A DNA stretch of 64,000 bases from Longimicrobium sp. (GCF_035474595.1 NZ_DATIND010000026.1:17277-81276), one strand, 5' to 3'; positions 34,499-43,908 are shown, numbered from the stretch's first letter. Notes: generated by a model from the letters alone, not told the origin. Program-made: numbers and translations.

Positions 34499-37315
34499 TC
34501 AGGGTGCAGGCAGCGTCGACGTCGCCGGCCGGTCCACGCCCAGGTTGCTCTCGTGGTAGTCGGCCTTCAGGTCGGGAAGGTCGATCAGGTGCACCGAGAA
34601 GGCGAACGACGTGTTGCCGTTGGGGGCCAGGTTGTAGTCGAAGTTGGCCTGCCAGCGGTACAGGTCGCGCTTCAGGTTGATGGTGTGCGCCGCGAACTGC
34701 CCCGTGGTCGTGGAATACTGCGTCTGCCAGCTCACCGCCCAGTTCTTCGTGGGCTGAAAGGTCAGCCGCCCGCCCAGCTGCGAGTTGCCGCGGTTGAAGG
34801 TGCCCGGCACCGAGTCGGCCGGGCTGCGGCGCTGCCGCGTGAGCGAGTAGGTGAGCCCCAGCGACCAGGGGCCGCCGCCGGCCTGCTGGTTGTTGGCGGT
34901 GGCGTTGGCGTTCCCCAGCGGCGTCTGCGTCTGCTCGCCCCGCGCGTCGGGGGTCTGCCCGCGCTCGGACACGCGCTGCTCCTCGCTCCCGCGCGCGAAG
35001 CCCAGCCAGCGGAAGAGCGCCGAGTTCTGCCCCAGCGTGAACTGGGTGGAGAACGAGGTCAGGAACGGCTGGAAGCGCCCGCGCTTCAGCTCCGAGCGCC
35101 CGCTGTCGCTCACCACGATGCGCTGGTCGAACAGCGAGTGCGACATCTGGAACTGGAAGCCGCCCAGCAGGTCGGTGCGCACCGTGGTGCTCAGCTCCGG
35201 CGTCAGGAAGCGCTCGTTGAAGCGGTTGCTTCCCACGAAGCTGTAGCCGATGGCGCTGGTGTTCAGCGCCAGCAGCGTGATCTTCTGCGACTGCGAGGGC
35301 GCCGCGCGGTTTCCCGCCGCGGCCGCCGTGTCGCGCGCCGAGTCGCCGCGCACCGGCTTGGGGGTGCGGAGCTTGGCCTCGAAGGTCTGGTTCAGCCCGA
35401 TCTGGATCTGGTTCACCGCGCGCGCCGAGAACGGCCCGAACACCTGCCGCTGCACCCGGATGTCGCCCGTGTCGCGCAGCGTGACCGTGGGCGAGTAGGT
35501 GTACGACACCACCGGCTGGATGTGGTGGCGGATCGTCTCGTAGTTGCCGAAACCCGGGAAGAAGCCGTACAGGTCCGTTCCCAGCGCCACCCCCAGGTTC
35601 AGCCGCGGCGGCCCGGCCACGTACTCGCCGTACGCGCCGCGCAGGCTGTCGGGCACCGCGCCCGTGGTGTCGCGCCGCAGCAGCTCGCGCGAGAAGCCGA
35701 TGGTGGGCGTGAGCCGCGTGCTGGCGAAGAGCGTGAGCTGGTAGCCGGTGTTCACGCTGAAGCGCAGGTGGTCGGCGCCGTTGCCGGCGATGGCCGCCAG
35801 CCGCGTGGTGTCGCCCGAGAAGAGCGTGCTGTCTACCTGGCTGCGCTGGATGGCCGCCAGCGACCCCCGTCCGCTGTGCGAGTACGCCGCCGACCCGTCC
35901 ACGCCGAAGTTGCCGATGGCGATGCGCCCCGAGCCGCTGAAGTCGCCGGTGCTGCTGGACGGCTGGCGGCGCAGCAGCGCGTTGCCGAAGCTCTGCTGCG
36001 TGGAGCTTCCCGAGAACGAGGTGGTGAACACCACGTTGGGGACGAGGGTGATGGGGTTCAGGTTCAGCCCGAAGCGCGGGCTGAAGGTGCGGTCGTCGTT
36101 CCCCACCGACTGCCGCCGCTCGGCGCTCAGCGAGAGCGAGCCGAAGTCGAACTCGCGCGTCAACGAGAAGTTGCTCGACAGGTCGGCCGTCTGCCGGAAC
36201 GGGTCCACCACGCGGTTGCGCTCGAACGCGGTCGACGAGGCGAAGCCCAGCGCCAGCGCCAGCTTGGTGCGCTCGTTCAGGCTCCAGTTGGCCCCGCCGT
36301 TCAGGTTCAGCCGCCCCGGCCCGTCGGTTTCCCAGAAGCGCTCGCCCTCGATCTGCCCGCTCAGGAAGCGGCGGCGGAAGTTGAACTCCAGGTTCCCGCG
36401 CGCCGCCATGTAGCTCTGGCTGCGCCACCGCCCGGCCACCTGCAGCCCCAGGAACGGGCTGATGGCCCAGTAGTAGCCGATGTTGCTGATCTCGCGCCCC
36501 GTTCCCCGGCTGTTCCCCGTGCCCCCGCGCGTGCGGATGATGTCGTTGATCTCGAACTGCGGGATCAGGAAGCCGCTGCGCCGCCCGTGCTCCAGGTCCT
36601 GCACGATGAAGGGCAGCGCCATCACCGGCACGTTCCGGAAGTACAGGTATGCCGGCCGGCCGACCAGGATGCGGTTGCGGATGATCATGATCCGGTCGGC
36701 CTTGAAGTAGTACGCCGGATTGGGGCGGTCGTCGCTGGTGAAGGTGCTGTTGTTGGCGTAGATGCGCTCGTTGCGCTCGCTGGTCACGTCGCCCGCCACG
36801 TACCAGGTGGCGTTCTCGGTGATCTTGGTGCGCGCCCCGAACACGTTGGCCCGGCGCGCGTTCAGGTCGTAGAAGAACACGTCGCCGGCGATGGGCTCGC
36901 CCTCCGTCGGCGTCCCCTGCGGGTTGCCGTACGCGGCCACCAGGTCCTGCAGGTCGCGGTAGACGATGGAGTCGCGCGCGGTGATCACGTCGCCCTCGCG
37001 CTCCACCCGCGAATTGCCGCGCAGCCGCAGCGCCCGGTCCAGCGAGCGGTAGTCGGCGCTGTCGGCGTTGTAGAAGATGGGAACGTACCCCTGCAGCTTC
37101 AGCAGCGCGTCGATCACCGAGTCGCTCTGCGCCGGGCGCCCGGTGGCCGCGGGGCGCGAGGTGTCGCCCGGCGCGCGCGTGTTGGGCCGCTGCGCCGGCT
37201 GCGGAGCGCGCTGCTGGCCGCGGTTCATCCCGGGAATGACCTGCGCGGCCGCGGGCGCCAGCGCGCACGCGGCCCACAGGGCGGCCAGGAGCGGGATTAC
37301 GGCTCTGTGCTTCAC
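34499..37315 (-). CDS. lptD: LptD-family LPS-assembly outer-membrane protein
   Basis: 938 aa. Signal peptide then a Pro/Arg-rich stretch and an N-terminal OstA/LptA-like beta-jellyroll (LRLRGNSRVEREGDVITARD, IAGDVFFYDLNARRANVFGA, FKADRIMIIRNRILVGRPAY). The C-terminal about 650 residues are strand-rich and end LGVDRPATSTLPAP. The boundary motif RRSGFLIPQFEIND is typical of LptD. It would insert lipopolysaccharide or an equivalent lipid in the outer membrane. The conserved paired Cys of enterobacterial LptD are not evident. A 150-nt gap separates it from the tatC start. Confidence 0.85.
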   Translation of the reverse strand: MKHRAVIPLLAALWAACALAPAAAQVIPGMNRGQQRAPQPAQRPNTRAPGDTSRPAATGRPAQSDSVIDALLKLQGYVPIFYNADSADYRSLDRALRLRGNSRVEREGDVITARDSIVYRDLQDLVAAYGNPQGTPTEGEPIAGDVFFYDLNARRANVFGARTKITENATWYVAGDVTSERNERIYANNSTFTSDDRPNPAYYFKADRIMIIRNRILVGRPAYLYFRNVPVMALPFIVQDLEHGRRSGFLIPQFEINDIIRTRGGTGNSRGTGREISNIGYYWAISPFLGLQVAGRWRSQSYMAARGNLEFNFRRRFLSGQIEGERFWETDGPGRLNLNGGANWSLNERTKLALALGFASSTAFERNRVVDPFRQTADLSSNFSLTREFDFGSLSLSAERRQSVGNDDRTFSPRFGLNLNPITLVPNVVFTTSFSGSSTQQSFGNALLRRQPSSSTGDFSGSGRIAIGNFGVDGSAAYSHSGRGSLAAIQRSQVDSTLFSGDTTRLAAIAGNGADHLRFSVNTGYQLTLFASTRLTPTIGFSRELLRRDTTGAVPDSLRGAYGEYVAGPPRLNLGVALGTDLYGFFPGFGNYETIRHHIQPVVSYTYSPTVTLRDTGDIRVQRQVFGPFSARAVNQIQIGLNQTFEAKLRTPKPVRGDSARDTAAAAGNRAAPSQSQKITLLALNTSAIGYSFVGSNRFNERFLTPELSTTVRTDLLGGFQFQMSHSLFDQRIVVSDSGRSELKRGRFQPFLTSFSTQFTLGQNSALFRWLGFARGSEEQRVSERGQTPDARGEQTQTPLGNANATANNQQAGGGPWSLGLTYSLTRQRRSPADSVPGTFNRGNSQLGGRLTFQPTKNWAVSWQTQYSTTTGQFAAHTINLKRDLYRWQANFDYNLAPNGNTSFAFSVHLIDLPDLKADYHESNLGVDRPATSTLPAP

Positions 37316-37431
37316 GCGATTATCGTCCCCGTCGGGCAGGGGTGGGCGGACATTCAGGGGTCAATCTAGCGCCGCGCCGCCACATTCGGGGAGCGCGGCG
37401 CCCGGCGCCTAACGTTTTCCTCACCGCCCGC

Positions 37432-38199
37432 TCACGCCTGCGCGGCCGCGGCGGCCCGGCGGCGGCGGGTGACCAGCCGCGCCAGGAAGATGCTGAACTC
37501 GTACAGCAGGATCAGCGGCACCATCATCATCAGCGTCAGCGTGATCACGTCGCCCGGGGTAAGGACCGAGGCCAGCACGGTGATGATGACGATGGCGTGG
37601 CGGCGCTTGGTGGCCAGGAACTCGGGCGTCACCAGCCCCAGCGCGCTCAGGATGAGGATGACCACGGGAAGCTCGAACACGCCGCCGAAGGCCAGCAGCA
37701 GCCGCGTGACGAAGCTCAGGTACTCGCCGATGACGATGTTCTGCTCCAGGCTTTCCGTCTGGAACCCCATGGTGAAGCTGAGCGTCATCGGCAGCACCAC
37801 CTCGTAGCTCATCGCCACGCCCAGCGCGAAGAGCACGAGCCCCAGGTACAGCGCGGGCACGATGTAGCGCTTCTCCGACGGCAGCAGCGCGGGGGAGAGG
37901 AAGGCCCAGATCTGGTAGATGACGATGGGCGACGCCAGCACCAGCCCGACGGAGATCGCCAGCTTCAGGGTGATGAAGAAGGGCTCGGTGGGGCTCAGGT
38001 ACTTCAGCTTGCTCCCGTGCAGGAACGGCTTGATGGGGGCCACCAGCAGCCCCAGCACGTCCAGGCGCGTGACCAGGAAGAACCCGGCCACGGCGCAGAC
38101 GACCACGGCCAGCAGGCTCCAGATCAGCCGCCAGCGCAATTCCTCGAGGTGGTCGAGGAAGGGCATCTCGCCGGCTCTTGCGTTCACGGTGTTCGGCAT
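37432..38199 (-). CDS. tatC: Sec-independent protein translocase TatC
   Basis: 255 aa with six TM segments. The N-terminal MPFLDHLEELRWRLIWSLLA, the periplasmic loop with YLSPTEPFFITLKLAISVGL, and FVTRLLLAFGGVFELPVVIL are all TatC-specific. The C-terminus is basic (TRRRRAAAAA). TatC binds twin-arginine signal peptides. No tatA/B is adjacent in this window, so those genes must be elsewhere. Confidence 0.97.
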   Translation of the reverse strand: MPNTVNARAGEMPFLDHLEELRWRLIWSLLAVVVCAVAGFFLVTRLDVLGLLVAPIKPFLHGSKLKYLSPTEPFFITLKLAISVGLVLASPIVIYQIWAFLSPALLPSEKRYIVPALYLGLVLFALGVAMSYEVVLPMTLSFTMGFQTESLEQNIVIGEYLSFVTRLLLAFGGVFELPVVILILSALGLVTPEFLATKRRHAIVIITVLASVLTPGDVITLTLMMMVPLILLYEFSIFLARLVTRRRRAAAAAQA

Positions 38200-38496
38200 C
38201 CGGGCTCCAGGCGGGAAGCACCCGCCCGCTCGATGTCACGACGGGACGCATCCGCCATCGCGCGCTCGCGCGGCGCCGGTGCGTTCCGAAAATCTGTTCG
38301 CTGGATCGGCCGGGTGTCCCGGCACGCGGAAGGGGACCGGGCCCGCTGCTTCTCCCTGTCCCCTGAAACCTGTCCCTGTCCCCTGCGGTCCGGCGCGTCT
38401 ACCCCCCAGCGCCCGGAAAGTGCGCCGGGAGGCCGCCTAAGCTGGCGGCCTCCCGTAACTTCGGGGTTTCCCCCGTCCGGCGGTAGGGGGGAAGGG
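38200..38496. other. Intergenic region, tatC to nrdR
   Basis: About 300 bp without a supported gene. It contains a short CCTGTCCCTGTCCCCTG tandem stretch at about 38361-38390. The promoter of tatC should lie close to 38200-38260. A stem GGCCGCCTAAGCTGGCGGCC near 38430-38449 might terminate nrdR. Confidence 0.5.
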
Positions 38497-39063
38497 CTAC
38501 GACGGCGAGGGATCGGGCCCGGGCATCTCCCCGTCCCCGTCCCCGTCTCCATCCCCGTCCAGCGCGGCCAAGGGGAGCTCGCGCTGGTAGCGGCGCACCT
38601 CGCGCAGCGCCGCCAGCTCGCGTAGCTCGCCCAGCTCCTCGGCGAACTCCTGCACGTCGGCGAAGTTGCGGTAGACGCTGGCGTAGCGCACGTAGGCGAT
38701 CTGGTCGCGCTCCTTCAGCCGCGCCATCACCATCTGGCCGATGTCGCCGCTGCTGACCTCGCCGGTCTCGCGCCGGTCCAGCTCGCGCTCGATGTCCTCG
38801 ACGATGGTCTCGATCTCGGCGGGGGTGATGGGGCGCTTGGCGCTGGCCACCTCGATGCTGCGCAGCAGCTTGCGGTGCTCGAACGGCTCGGTCTCGCCGT
38901 CGCGCTTCACCACCTGCAGCGTGCGCTCCTCGATGTACTCGTAGGTGGTGAAGCGGCGGCCGCAGCGCAGGCACTCGCGCCGCCGCCGCACCGCGCGTCC
39001 TTCGCGCCCGGTGCGGGAGTCGACCACGCGGTCGTCCTGGTGGTGGCAGAACGGGCAGCGCAA
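38497..39063 (-). CDS. nrdR: Transcriptional repressor NrdR with extended acidic tail
   Basis: 188 aa. The N-terminal zinc ribbon has Cys3, Cys6, Cys31 and Cys34 (MRCPFCHHQ, ECLRCGRRFTTYEYIEE), followed by the ATP-cone (VVKRDGETEPFEHRKLLRSI to about 137). NrdR represses ribonucleotide reductase genes when bound to adenine nucleotides. The protein is about 35 residues longer than usual: the tail DGDGDGDGDGEMPGPDP is encoded by a tandem CCGTCC repeat. No nrd gene is in the window. Confidence 0.95.
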   Translation of the reverse strand: MRCPFCHHQDDRVVDSRTGREGRAVRRRRECLRCGRRFTTYEYIEERTLQVVKRDGETEPFEHRKLLRSIEVASAKRPITPAEIETIVEDIERELDRRETGEVSSGDIGQMVMARLKERDQIAYVRYASVYRNFADVQEFAEELGELRELAALREVRRYQRELPLAALDGDGDGDGDGEMPGPDPSPS

Positions 39064-39103
39064 GCGGGGATAGCTCCGTTTGGGGTGGTAAAGCCTCGTG
39101 TTT

Positions 39104-39175
39104 TAGTCCTGAGTCCTAAGTCCTGAGTGAAACAACGCCGTTCACTTGGCACTTGGGACTTTGGACTCAGGACTT
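39104..39175. terminator. Inverted repeat between cpoB and nrdR
   Basis: AGTCCTGAGTCC pairs with GGACTCAGGACT, with an extra direct AAGTCCTGAGT copy in the loop side. It is located after the cpoB-type gene's stop on the minus strand and before the nrdR start, so it may end cpoB transcription. It also looks like a repeat-derived element. Confidence 0.55.
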
Positions 39176-39180
39176 CTTTT

Positions 39181-40110
39181 CTACCTCGTCCCCAGCCGGT
39201 CCAGCTGCGTCCGCGCCTCTTCGGCCTCGTCGCTGCGGGGGTACGACCGCAAGATCTGGTTCAGGTGCGTGCGCGCCTGCGTGCGGTCGCCGCGCGCGAT
39301 CTCCAGCCGCGCGATGCGCAGCAGCGCCGCGGGGGCGCGAGCGGACGTGGGGTAGCGCTCGACCACGCGCTGGTACGCGGCGATGGCGGCGTCCGGGTCG
39401 CGCGTGTACGTCTCGCCGATGTAGAACTGCGCCTCGCCCGCGCGCCGGTCGCTCGGCGCGATGCGCAGGAACTCCTGGAAGGCGCCGCGCGCGGTGGTCA
39501 TCGAGCCGCGCTGGTACGCGCCCATCGCCGCCTGGTACGCCTCGTCCGCGGTCGGCGGCGCGTCGTCGCGGCTGCGCGTCGTAGTCGTGGACCGCGGCGG
39601 CGGCGTGGTCGTCGTCGTGCTCGAGGGACGGTCCGTCGCCGGGCGCGTGGAAGTGCCGCTCGCGGGGCGATCGGTGGACGGCGTCGCGGGCCGGTCCGTT
39701 GAGGGACGATCCGTGGAGGCGACGCGGTCGGTGGAGGGCGCGGGGGTGGCCGCGGCCTCGGCGCTGTCGGCGTCGGCCTGGGCCTGGCGGGCCTCGGCGG
39801 CGCGCTGCTCCAGCTGGCGCTGCAGATCGCGGATCTGCTGCTGGCTCTGGCCGCTGAGCGACTGGATCTGCACCAGCTGCCGGTCGATCTGCAGCAGGCG
39901 GTTGGCCACGTCGGCGCGCATCCGCGAGTTCTGCGTGCTGAGCGAGTCCAGCATGGCCTGCGTGCGCGTGATCAGCGTCTGGATCTGCCGGTTCTGCTCG
40001 GCCCGGTCGTTGTCCATCCGCATCTGCAGGTCCTGCAGGTCGCGCTTGGTGGCCAGGCACCCCGCCAGCACGGGGAGGAGCGCCGCCGCGAGTGCGTGGC
40101 GCGGCTTCAT
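39181..40110 (-). CDS. cpoB: Tol-Pal cell-division coordinator CpoB/YbgF
   Basis: 309 aa. Lipoprotein-like signal (VLAGCL, Cys18), then a coiled-coil (about 25-110), a Thr/Ser/Pro/Asp low-complexity linker with repeated STDRP, and C-terminal TPRs (DEAYQAAMGAYQRGSMTTAR, AQFYIGETYTRDPDAAIAAY). This matches YbgF/CpoB except for the lipobox and the linker length. Its ATG overlaps the pal stop as ATGA, so they are cotranscribed. Confidence 0.9.
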   Translation of the reverse strand: MKPRHALAAALLPVLAGCLATKRDLQDLQMRMDNDRAEQNRQIQTLITRTQAMLDSLSTQNSRMRADVANRLLQIDRQLVQIQSLSGQSQQQIRDLQRQLEQRAAEARQAQADADSAEAAATPAPSTDRVASTDRPSTDRPATPSTDRPASGTSTRPATDRPSSTTTTTPPPRSTTTTRSRDDAPPTADEAYQAAMGAYQRGSMTTARGAFQEFLRIAPSDRRAGEAQFYIGETYTRDPDAAIAAYQRVVERYPTSARAPAALLRIARLEIARGDRTQARTHLNQILRSYPRSDEAEEARTQLDRLGTR

Positions 40111-40718
40111 CGGCGCAGCTCCGCGGGCACGGTGGTGATCTCGCCGCCGGCCACGGTGAACTCCGCGCGGCGGTTGCGGGCCAGCGCGTCCTCGTCCTCG
40201 CCCTCTTCCAGCGGCCGCTCCTTGCCGTAGCTGATGGTGGCCAGCCGCGACCCGTCGATCCCCAGGTTCACCAGGTAGGCGCGCACCGCCTCGGCGCGGC
40301 GCTGGCCCAGCGCCAGGTTGTACTCGGTGCTCCCGCGCTGGTCGCAGTGCCCCTCGATGCGCAGGCGCACGGCGGGGTTGCTCTGCAGCACCGACGCCTT
40401 GGTCTGCAGCTTCCGCTCGGCCTCGGCGGTGATCTCGTCGCTGTCGTACTGGAAGAACACGATGTCGGTCAGCGCCTCGCGGGCGGTGGAGACGGCGGCC
40501 TCGCGGGCGCGGCGGTCGCGGTCCAGCCGCTCGCGCTCGGCGCGCGCGGCCGCCTCGTTCGCGGCGGCGATGGAGTCGGCGCGGGCGCGGTCGGTGTCGC
40601 TGCCGTTGGTGACGGAGGTGCTGGTATACGGCTCGGGATTGGTGCGCGGCTTCTTCCTGCACCCCGCGAGCGCGGCCAGCGGGACCAGCAGCAGTGGGGC
40701 TGCGTGGCGAAGCTTCAT
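40107..40718 (-). CDS. pal: Peptidoglycan-associated lipoprotein Pal
   Basis: 203 aa. Lipobox LAALAGC, Cys20. After an Ala/Arg/Glu coiled segment comes the OmpA domain: VFFQYDSDEITAEAERKL, RLRIEGHCDQRGSTEYNLAL and GQRRAEAVRAYLVNLGI, with the Asp and Arg residues that bind meso-DAP peptidoglycan. Pal anchors the outer membrane to the wall with TolB. It heads a pal-cpoB transcript about 500 bp downstream of tolB, separated by a repeat. Confidence 0.96.
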   Translation of the reverse strand: MKLRHAAPLLLVPLAALAGCRKKPRTNPEPYTSTSVTNGSDTDRARADSIAAANEAAARAERERLDRDRRAREAAVSTAREALTDIVFFQYDSDEITAEAERKLQTKASVLQSNPAVRLRIEGHCDQRGSTEYNLALGQRRAEAVRAYLVNLGIDGSRLATISYGKERPLEEGEDEDALARNRRAEFTVAGGEITTVPAELRR

Positions 40719-40936
40719 CGTGTCTCCTGGGACTGGAGTGTTGCGACAAGATGGGGCCGCGCGGCGCGCGAGGCTACGGGCGGCGGAGGGCCGGCGCCAC
40801 AATCCGTAGTATGCAGCACAACCCGCGGCTACAACAGGCCGACGTCGATGTACTCGGAGAGATGGGAGAGAGATCCATCGGGGGCGAGAAAGATTCGCGC
40901 ATCTGCCAACCTTCATTGCCCGGCCGGCGCCGCGGC

Positions 40937-41095
40937 CCTCTCCCCCCGGCCCCCTCCCCCAAAACTGCCTGGGGGAGGGGGAGACCTCATCGAGAGGAGA
41001 GTCGGCGGCTCGATTCAGGAGGCATCCTGCCCGCCTGGCTGGCCCCCTCCCCCGGCCCCTCCGCCCGCTCCGCGGGGGAGGGGAGAACTCATCGC
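40937..41095. repeat. About 150-bp CCCTCCCC-family dispersed repeat (copy 2, inverted)
   Basis: Contains CCCTCCCCCAAAACTGCCTG, GGGGGAGACCTCATCGAGAG then GAGAG, GGCATCCTGCCCGCCTGGCT then GGCCCC and CCGCCCGCTCCGCGGGGGAG. It is the reverse complement arrangement of 17736-17890. It lies in the gap 40719-41215 between tolB and pal; no gene is seen there. Confidence 0.85.
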
Positions 41096-41164
41096 CACAC
41101 CGGCTTCAGTGCATCACCCGAATGGCGGGACCGCAGTCCCGCAGGGACTTTGTGCTGTTGTTGC

Positions 41165-41183
41165 CCCCGAATTCCATTCGGGG
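41165..41183 (-). terminator. Hairpin after tolB
   Basis: CCCCGAAT and ATTCGGGG form a perfect 8-bp stem around a 3-nt loop, about 33 nt beyond the tolB stop on the minus strand. It is a plausible terminator without a clear T-run. Confidence 0.5.
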
Positions 41184-41215
41184 TGCCGGGGTGCCGGGGA
41201 AGCTCGGAAAGAACC

Positions 41216-42547
41216 CTACTGCCCGCTCCCGCCTCCGCTCCCACCCCGCGCCAGCAGCGGCGACCACGCAGGCAGCCCGAATCCGCGCCCGCCCACCAGC
41301 GTGCGCACCTTCCCGGTGACGGTATCCAGCACGAACAGGCCGCCGCCGTCGCGGTCGGGGCTGGCGAACACCAGGTGGCGGCCGTCCGGCGCCCAGCTGG
41401 GATCCTCGTTGCGGCCGCGGTCCGTCAGCAGCCGCCCGCCGCGCCCGTTCGCGCCCACCATCACGATCTGCGAAACGCCGTTCACGCGGGTCGAGAAGGC
41501 GATCCAGTCCCCCGACGGCGACCAGTCGGGCGACGTCGAATAGCCGCTGCGGCCGTAGGTGTAGTCCGAGACCAGGCGCGGCTCGCCGCCGCCCGCCGTC
41601 ATCACGTACACCGCGGGCTCGCCCAGCCGGTCGCTCACGAACGCGATCCGCCCGCCGTCCGGCGAGAAGGTGGGCGACAGGTTCTCGTAGCGCCGCGACT
41701 GCGTCAGCGTGCGCGTCCCCCCCGCCCCGGCGAGCGCGATCTCGGTGTTCCCGCCCTGCGTCATCCCGAACGCGATCGTCCGCCCGTCCGGCGCGTAGGC
41801 GGGGGTGATGTTGATGCCCTCGCGGCTGCTGACTACGCGCTCGCTCCCCGTCCCCAGGTCGCGCTCGAAGAGGAAGGGGGCACCGCGCTTGAAGCTGGTG
41901 TACGCCAGACGCCGCCCGTCCGGCGCCCACGCGGGGGAGAGGGCGATGGAGCCGTCGTTCGTCACCCGGCTCACCCCCTCGCCGTCCGAATCCACCGTGT
42001 AGATCTCCTTCGATCCGCGTCCCGCGGTAACGAACGCGATGCGCGTCGCGGCGAAGCCGGGCTGCCCCGTCGCCCAGCGCACGACGGCGTCCGAGGCGGC
42101 GTGCACGGCCATGCGGAAGCCGCGCGACCCGGTGGAGGGAAGGCCGAAGCTCCCCGTCCCCTTCACCTGGCCGTAGACGGCGTCGTACAGCGTGAGGCGC
42201 AGCGTGCCGCCCTCGCCGTTCGGCGTCAGCGTCCCCGCCAGCACCCAGTCGGCGCCGCGGTCGCGCCACGCCGCCATGTCGGGGCGGTCGGCGGCGGGGG
42301 TGCCGGCGGGCGGGTCCTTCATCTCGAAGCGGTCGCTGTACTCCAGGTCGCGGCGCACGATCTGCCGCGCCGCGGCCGCGCCCTCGCCGCCGAAAGGGAG
42401 GACCACGAAGCCGGGCGACGTCTGCGCCTCGTAGGTCATCCGCAGGCGCACGCCGGGGGTGGTGTCGTTCTGGGCGATGGCACGGCGCGGCGCCAGGGCG
42501 GCGGCCAGCGCAAGGCACGGCAGGATGGCGCGGAAGATGGATCGCAC
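41216..42547 (-). CDS. tolB: Tol-Pal system beta-propeller protein TolB
   Basis: 443 aa from GTG 42547, the codon in front of a signal peptide (RSIFRAILPCLALAAALAP). The N-terminal domain shows ADWVLAGTLTPNGEGGTLRL; the C-terminal propeller has repeated SPAWAPDGRRLAY, TPAYAPDGRTIAF, SPTFSPDGGRIAF and SPDWSPSGDWIAF blades. It links TolA to Pal in the periplasm. It follows the tolA/tonB-like gene with an 11-nt gap, in the tolQ-tolR-tolA-tolB order. Confidence 0.94.
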   Translation of the reverse strand: MRSIFRAILPCLALAAALAPRRAIAQNDTTPGVRLRMTYEAQTSPGFVVLPFGGEGAAAARQIVRRDLEYSDRFEMKDPPAGTPAADRPDMAAWRDRGADWVLAGTLTPNGEGGTLRLTLYDAVYGQVKGTGSFGLPSTGSRGFRMAVHAASDAVVRWATGQPGFAATRIAFVTAGRGSKEIYTVDSDGEGVSRVTNDGSIALSPAWAPDGRRLAYTSFKRGAPFLFERDLGTGSERVVSSREGINITPAYAPDGRTIAFGMTQGGNTEIALAGAGGTRTLTQSRRYENLSPTFSPDGGRIAFVSDRLGEPAVYVMTAGGGEPRLVSDYTYGRSGYSTSPDWSPSGDWIAFSTRVNGVSQIVMVGANGRGGRLLTDRGRNEDPSWAPDGRHLVFASPDRDGGGLFVLDTVTGKVRTLVGGRGFGLPAWSPLLARGGSGGGSGQ

Positions 42548-42558
42548 TCGGCCAGTGG

Positions 42559-43485
42559 TCAGGTCTGGGGTGAGATGTCGACGCACACGGGAAGCTCCGG
42601 CGCCCCGAACGCCCGCGGCAGCGCGCCGAAGGCCTTGTGCAGCCCGGCCTGCTCCACGGCCTCCTGCACCGCCACGCGGAACTCGAAGCCGCCGCGCACC
42701 CGCCGCACGTCGATGTCGTCGGTGCCGCCGTCGCGCAGGATGGTGAAGCACGCCTCGGCGCTGCCGCTGGAGCCCTCCGGGCGGCGGAAGTAGCGCCGCA
42801 CCTGGCGGATGATGTTCTCGCAGTACCCCGCGCTGGGGCACTCCACGCCGCGCTGCGAGACGTTCAATCCCTCGCCGCCCGCGGAGTTCGCGTCGGGATT
42901 GCGCCCCGTCGGCTCGCCGCGCGTTCCCGTTCCCGCGCTGCGCGGCCCGCTCCCCGGACCGTTGGATGCGGCGGGCGGGCGCGGGGTTGCGTTGGTCGCC
43001 GCCGGCTTCGGCGGCGCGTTCGTCCGCGTCGTCGCCGCCGCGGGCGGGGACGGGCGCGTCACCGGCGGCGTGGCCGCGGGGCGGTTCGGCGGGGTGCGCG
43101 GAGGCGCCGGCGGCGCGGGCGACGGCTTCGGCGTCGGAGCCGGCCTCGGAGGCGCGGGCGCGGGCTTCGGCGGCGTGGGATCCGGCGCCGGTGCTGGAGG
43201 TGGTGGAGGCGCGGGCGCGGGATTCGGCGCGGGCGGCTGGTTGCCGCCGACGTTCGGCGCGGGTGCTTCCGCCGGCGAGGCGCCGCGCACGGTGGGCGGG
43301 GGGGAGACGATGTTGACGGCGTAGGAGCGCATCCGCGGGGCGCGCGGCGGGCGGTGGCCGAACCCGGCTTCGGCGACCAGCAGCGCGGCGATGATGATCG
43401 CGTGCAGGACGACGGATCCCGTCGCGGCAGCCCAGAATCGCCCGCCGCGCTCGTTGTATCGCCCGCCGCGCCCGCCCAGGTCCAT
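42559..43485 (-). CDS. TolA/TonB-like energy transducer
   Basis: 308 aa. A short cytoplasmic start, one TM helix (VVLHAIIIAALLVAEAGFG), a long Pro/Ala-rich linker (about 75-200), and a C-terminal domain beginning CPSAGYCENIIRQVRRYFRR and ending LPVCVDISPQT with Cys pairs. Position between tolR and tolB marks it as the functional TolA, although the linker is TonB-like (Pro-rich) rather than the helical Ala/Lys linker of classical TolA. It would couple the TolQR motor to TolB/Pal. Confidence 0.85.
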   Translation of the reverse strand: MDLGGRGGRYNERGGRFWAAATGSVVLHAIIIAALLVAEAGFGHRPPRAPRMRSYAVNIVSPPPTVRGASPAEAPAPNVGGNQPPAPNPAPAPPPPPAPAPDPTPPKPAPAPPRPAPTPKPSPAPPAPPRTPPNRPAATPPVTRPSPPAAATTRTNAPPKPAATNATPRPPAASNGPGSGPRSAGTGTRGEPTGRNPDANSAGGEGLNVSQRGVECPSAGYCENIIRQVRRYFRRPEGSSGSAEACFTILRDGGTDDIDVRRVRGGFEFRVAVQEAVEQAGLHKAFGALPRAFGAPELPVCVDISPQT

Positions 43486-43908
43486 CTATCGCCCTCCGCC
43501 CGGGTTCTCCTCTTCCGCGATCAACCCCACCGTCGCCACGTCCGCGGCCTTCATCGCCCCCAGCACCTGCACCACGCGGCCGTAGGGCACGCCCTGGTCG
43601 GCGCGGAGGTACACGCTCTTCGCGCCCTTCGCCCGCACGACCTCGGGAAAGCGGCGCTCGAACTCCTCCCACCGCACCGCCTCGTCGCCGATGAACACCG
43701 CGCCCTGCCGGTCCACGGTGACGATGACGCCCTCGGACGAGGGGACCGACTCGGTGCGGGCGCGGGGGACGCTCACCTCCACCCCGCCCTGCAGCATCGG
43801 CGCGGTGATCATGAAGATGACCAGCAGCGTGAGCACCACGTCCACCAGCGAGGTAACGTTGATCTCCGCGCTGATCTCCAGCCCGCCGTGCCCGCGCCGG
43901 CGCGGCAT
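43486..43908 (-). CDS. tolR: ExbD/TolR biopolymer transporter
   Basis: 140 aa. N-terminal TM with the motor Asp in [20 protein letters not shown], then [14 protein letters not shown] and a periplasmic domain ([40 protein letters not shown]). This is the ExbD/TolR family; tolR is chosen by operon order. Start overlaps the tolQ stop by one base (TGATG). Confidence 0.94.
   Translation of the reverse strand: MPRRRGHGGLEISAEINVTSLVDVVLTLLVIFMITAPMLQGGVEVSVPRARTESVPSSEGVIVTVDRQGAVFIGDEAVRWEEFERRFPEVVRAKGAKSVYLRADQGVPYGRVVQVLGAMKAADVATVGLIAEEENPGGGR

Noticed and set aside
42559..43485. Called simply tonB
   Set aside because: The Pro-rich linker is TonB-like, but position between tolR and tolB argues for the TolA role, so no symbol was assigned.
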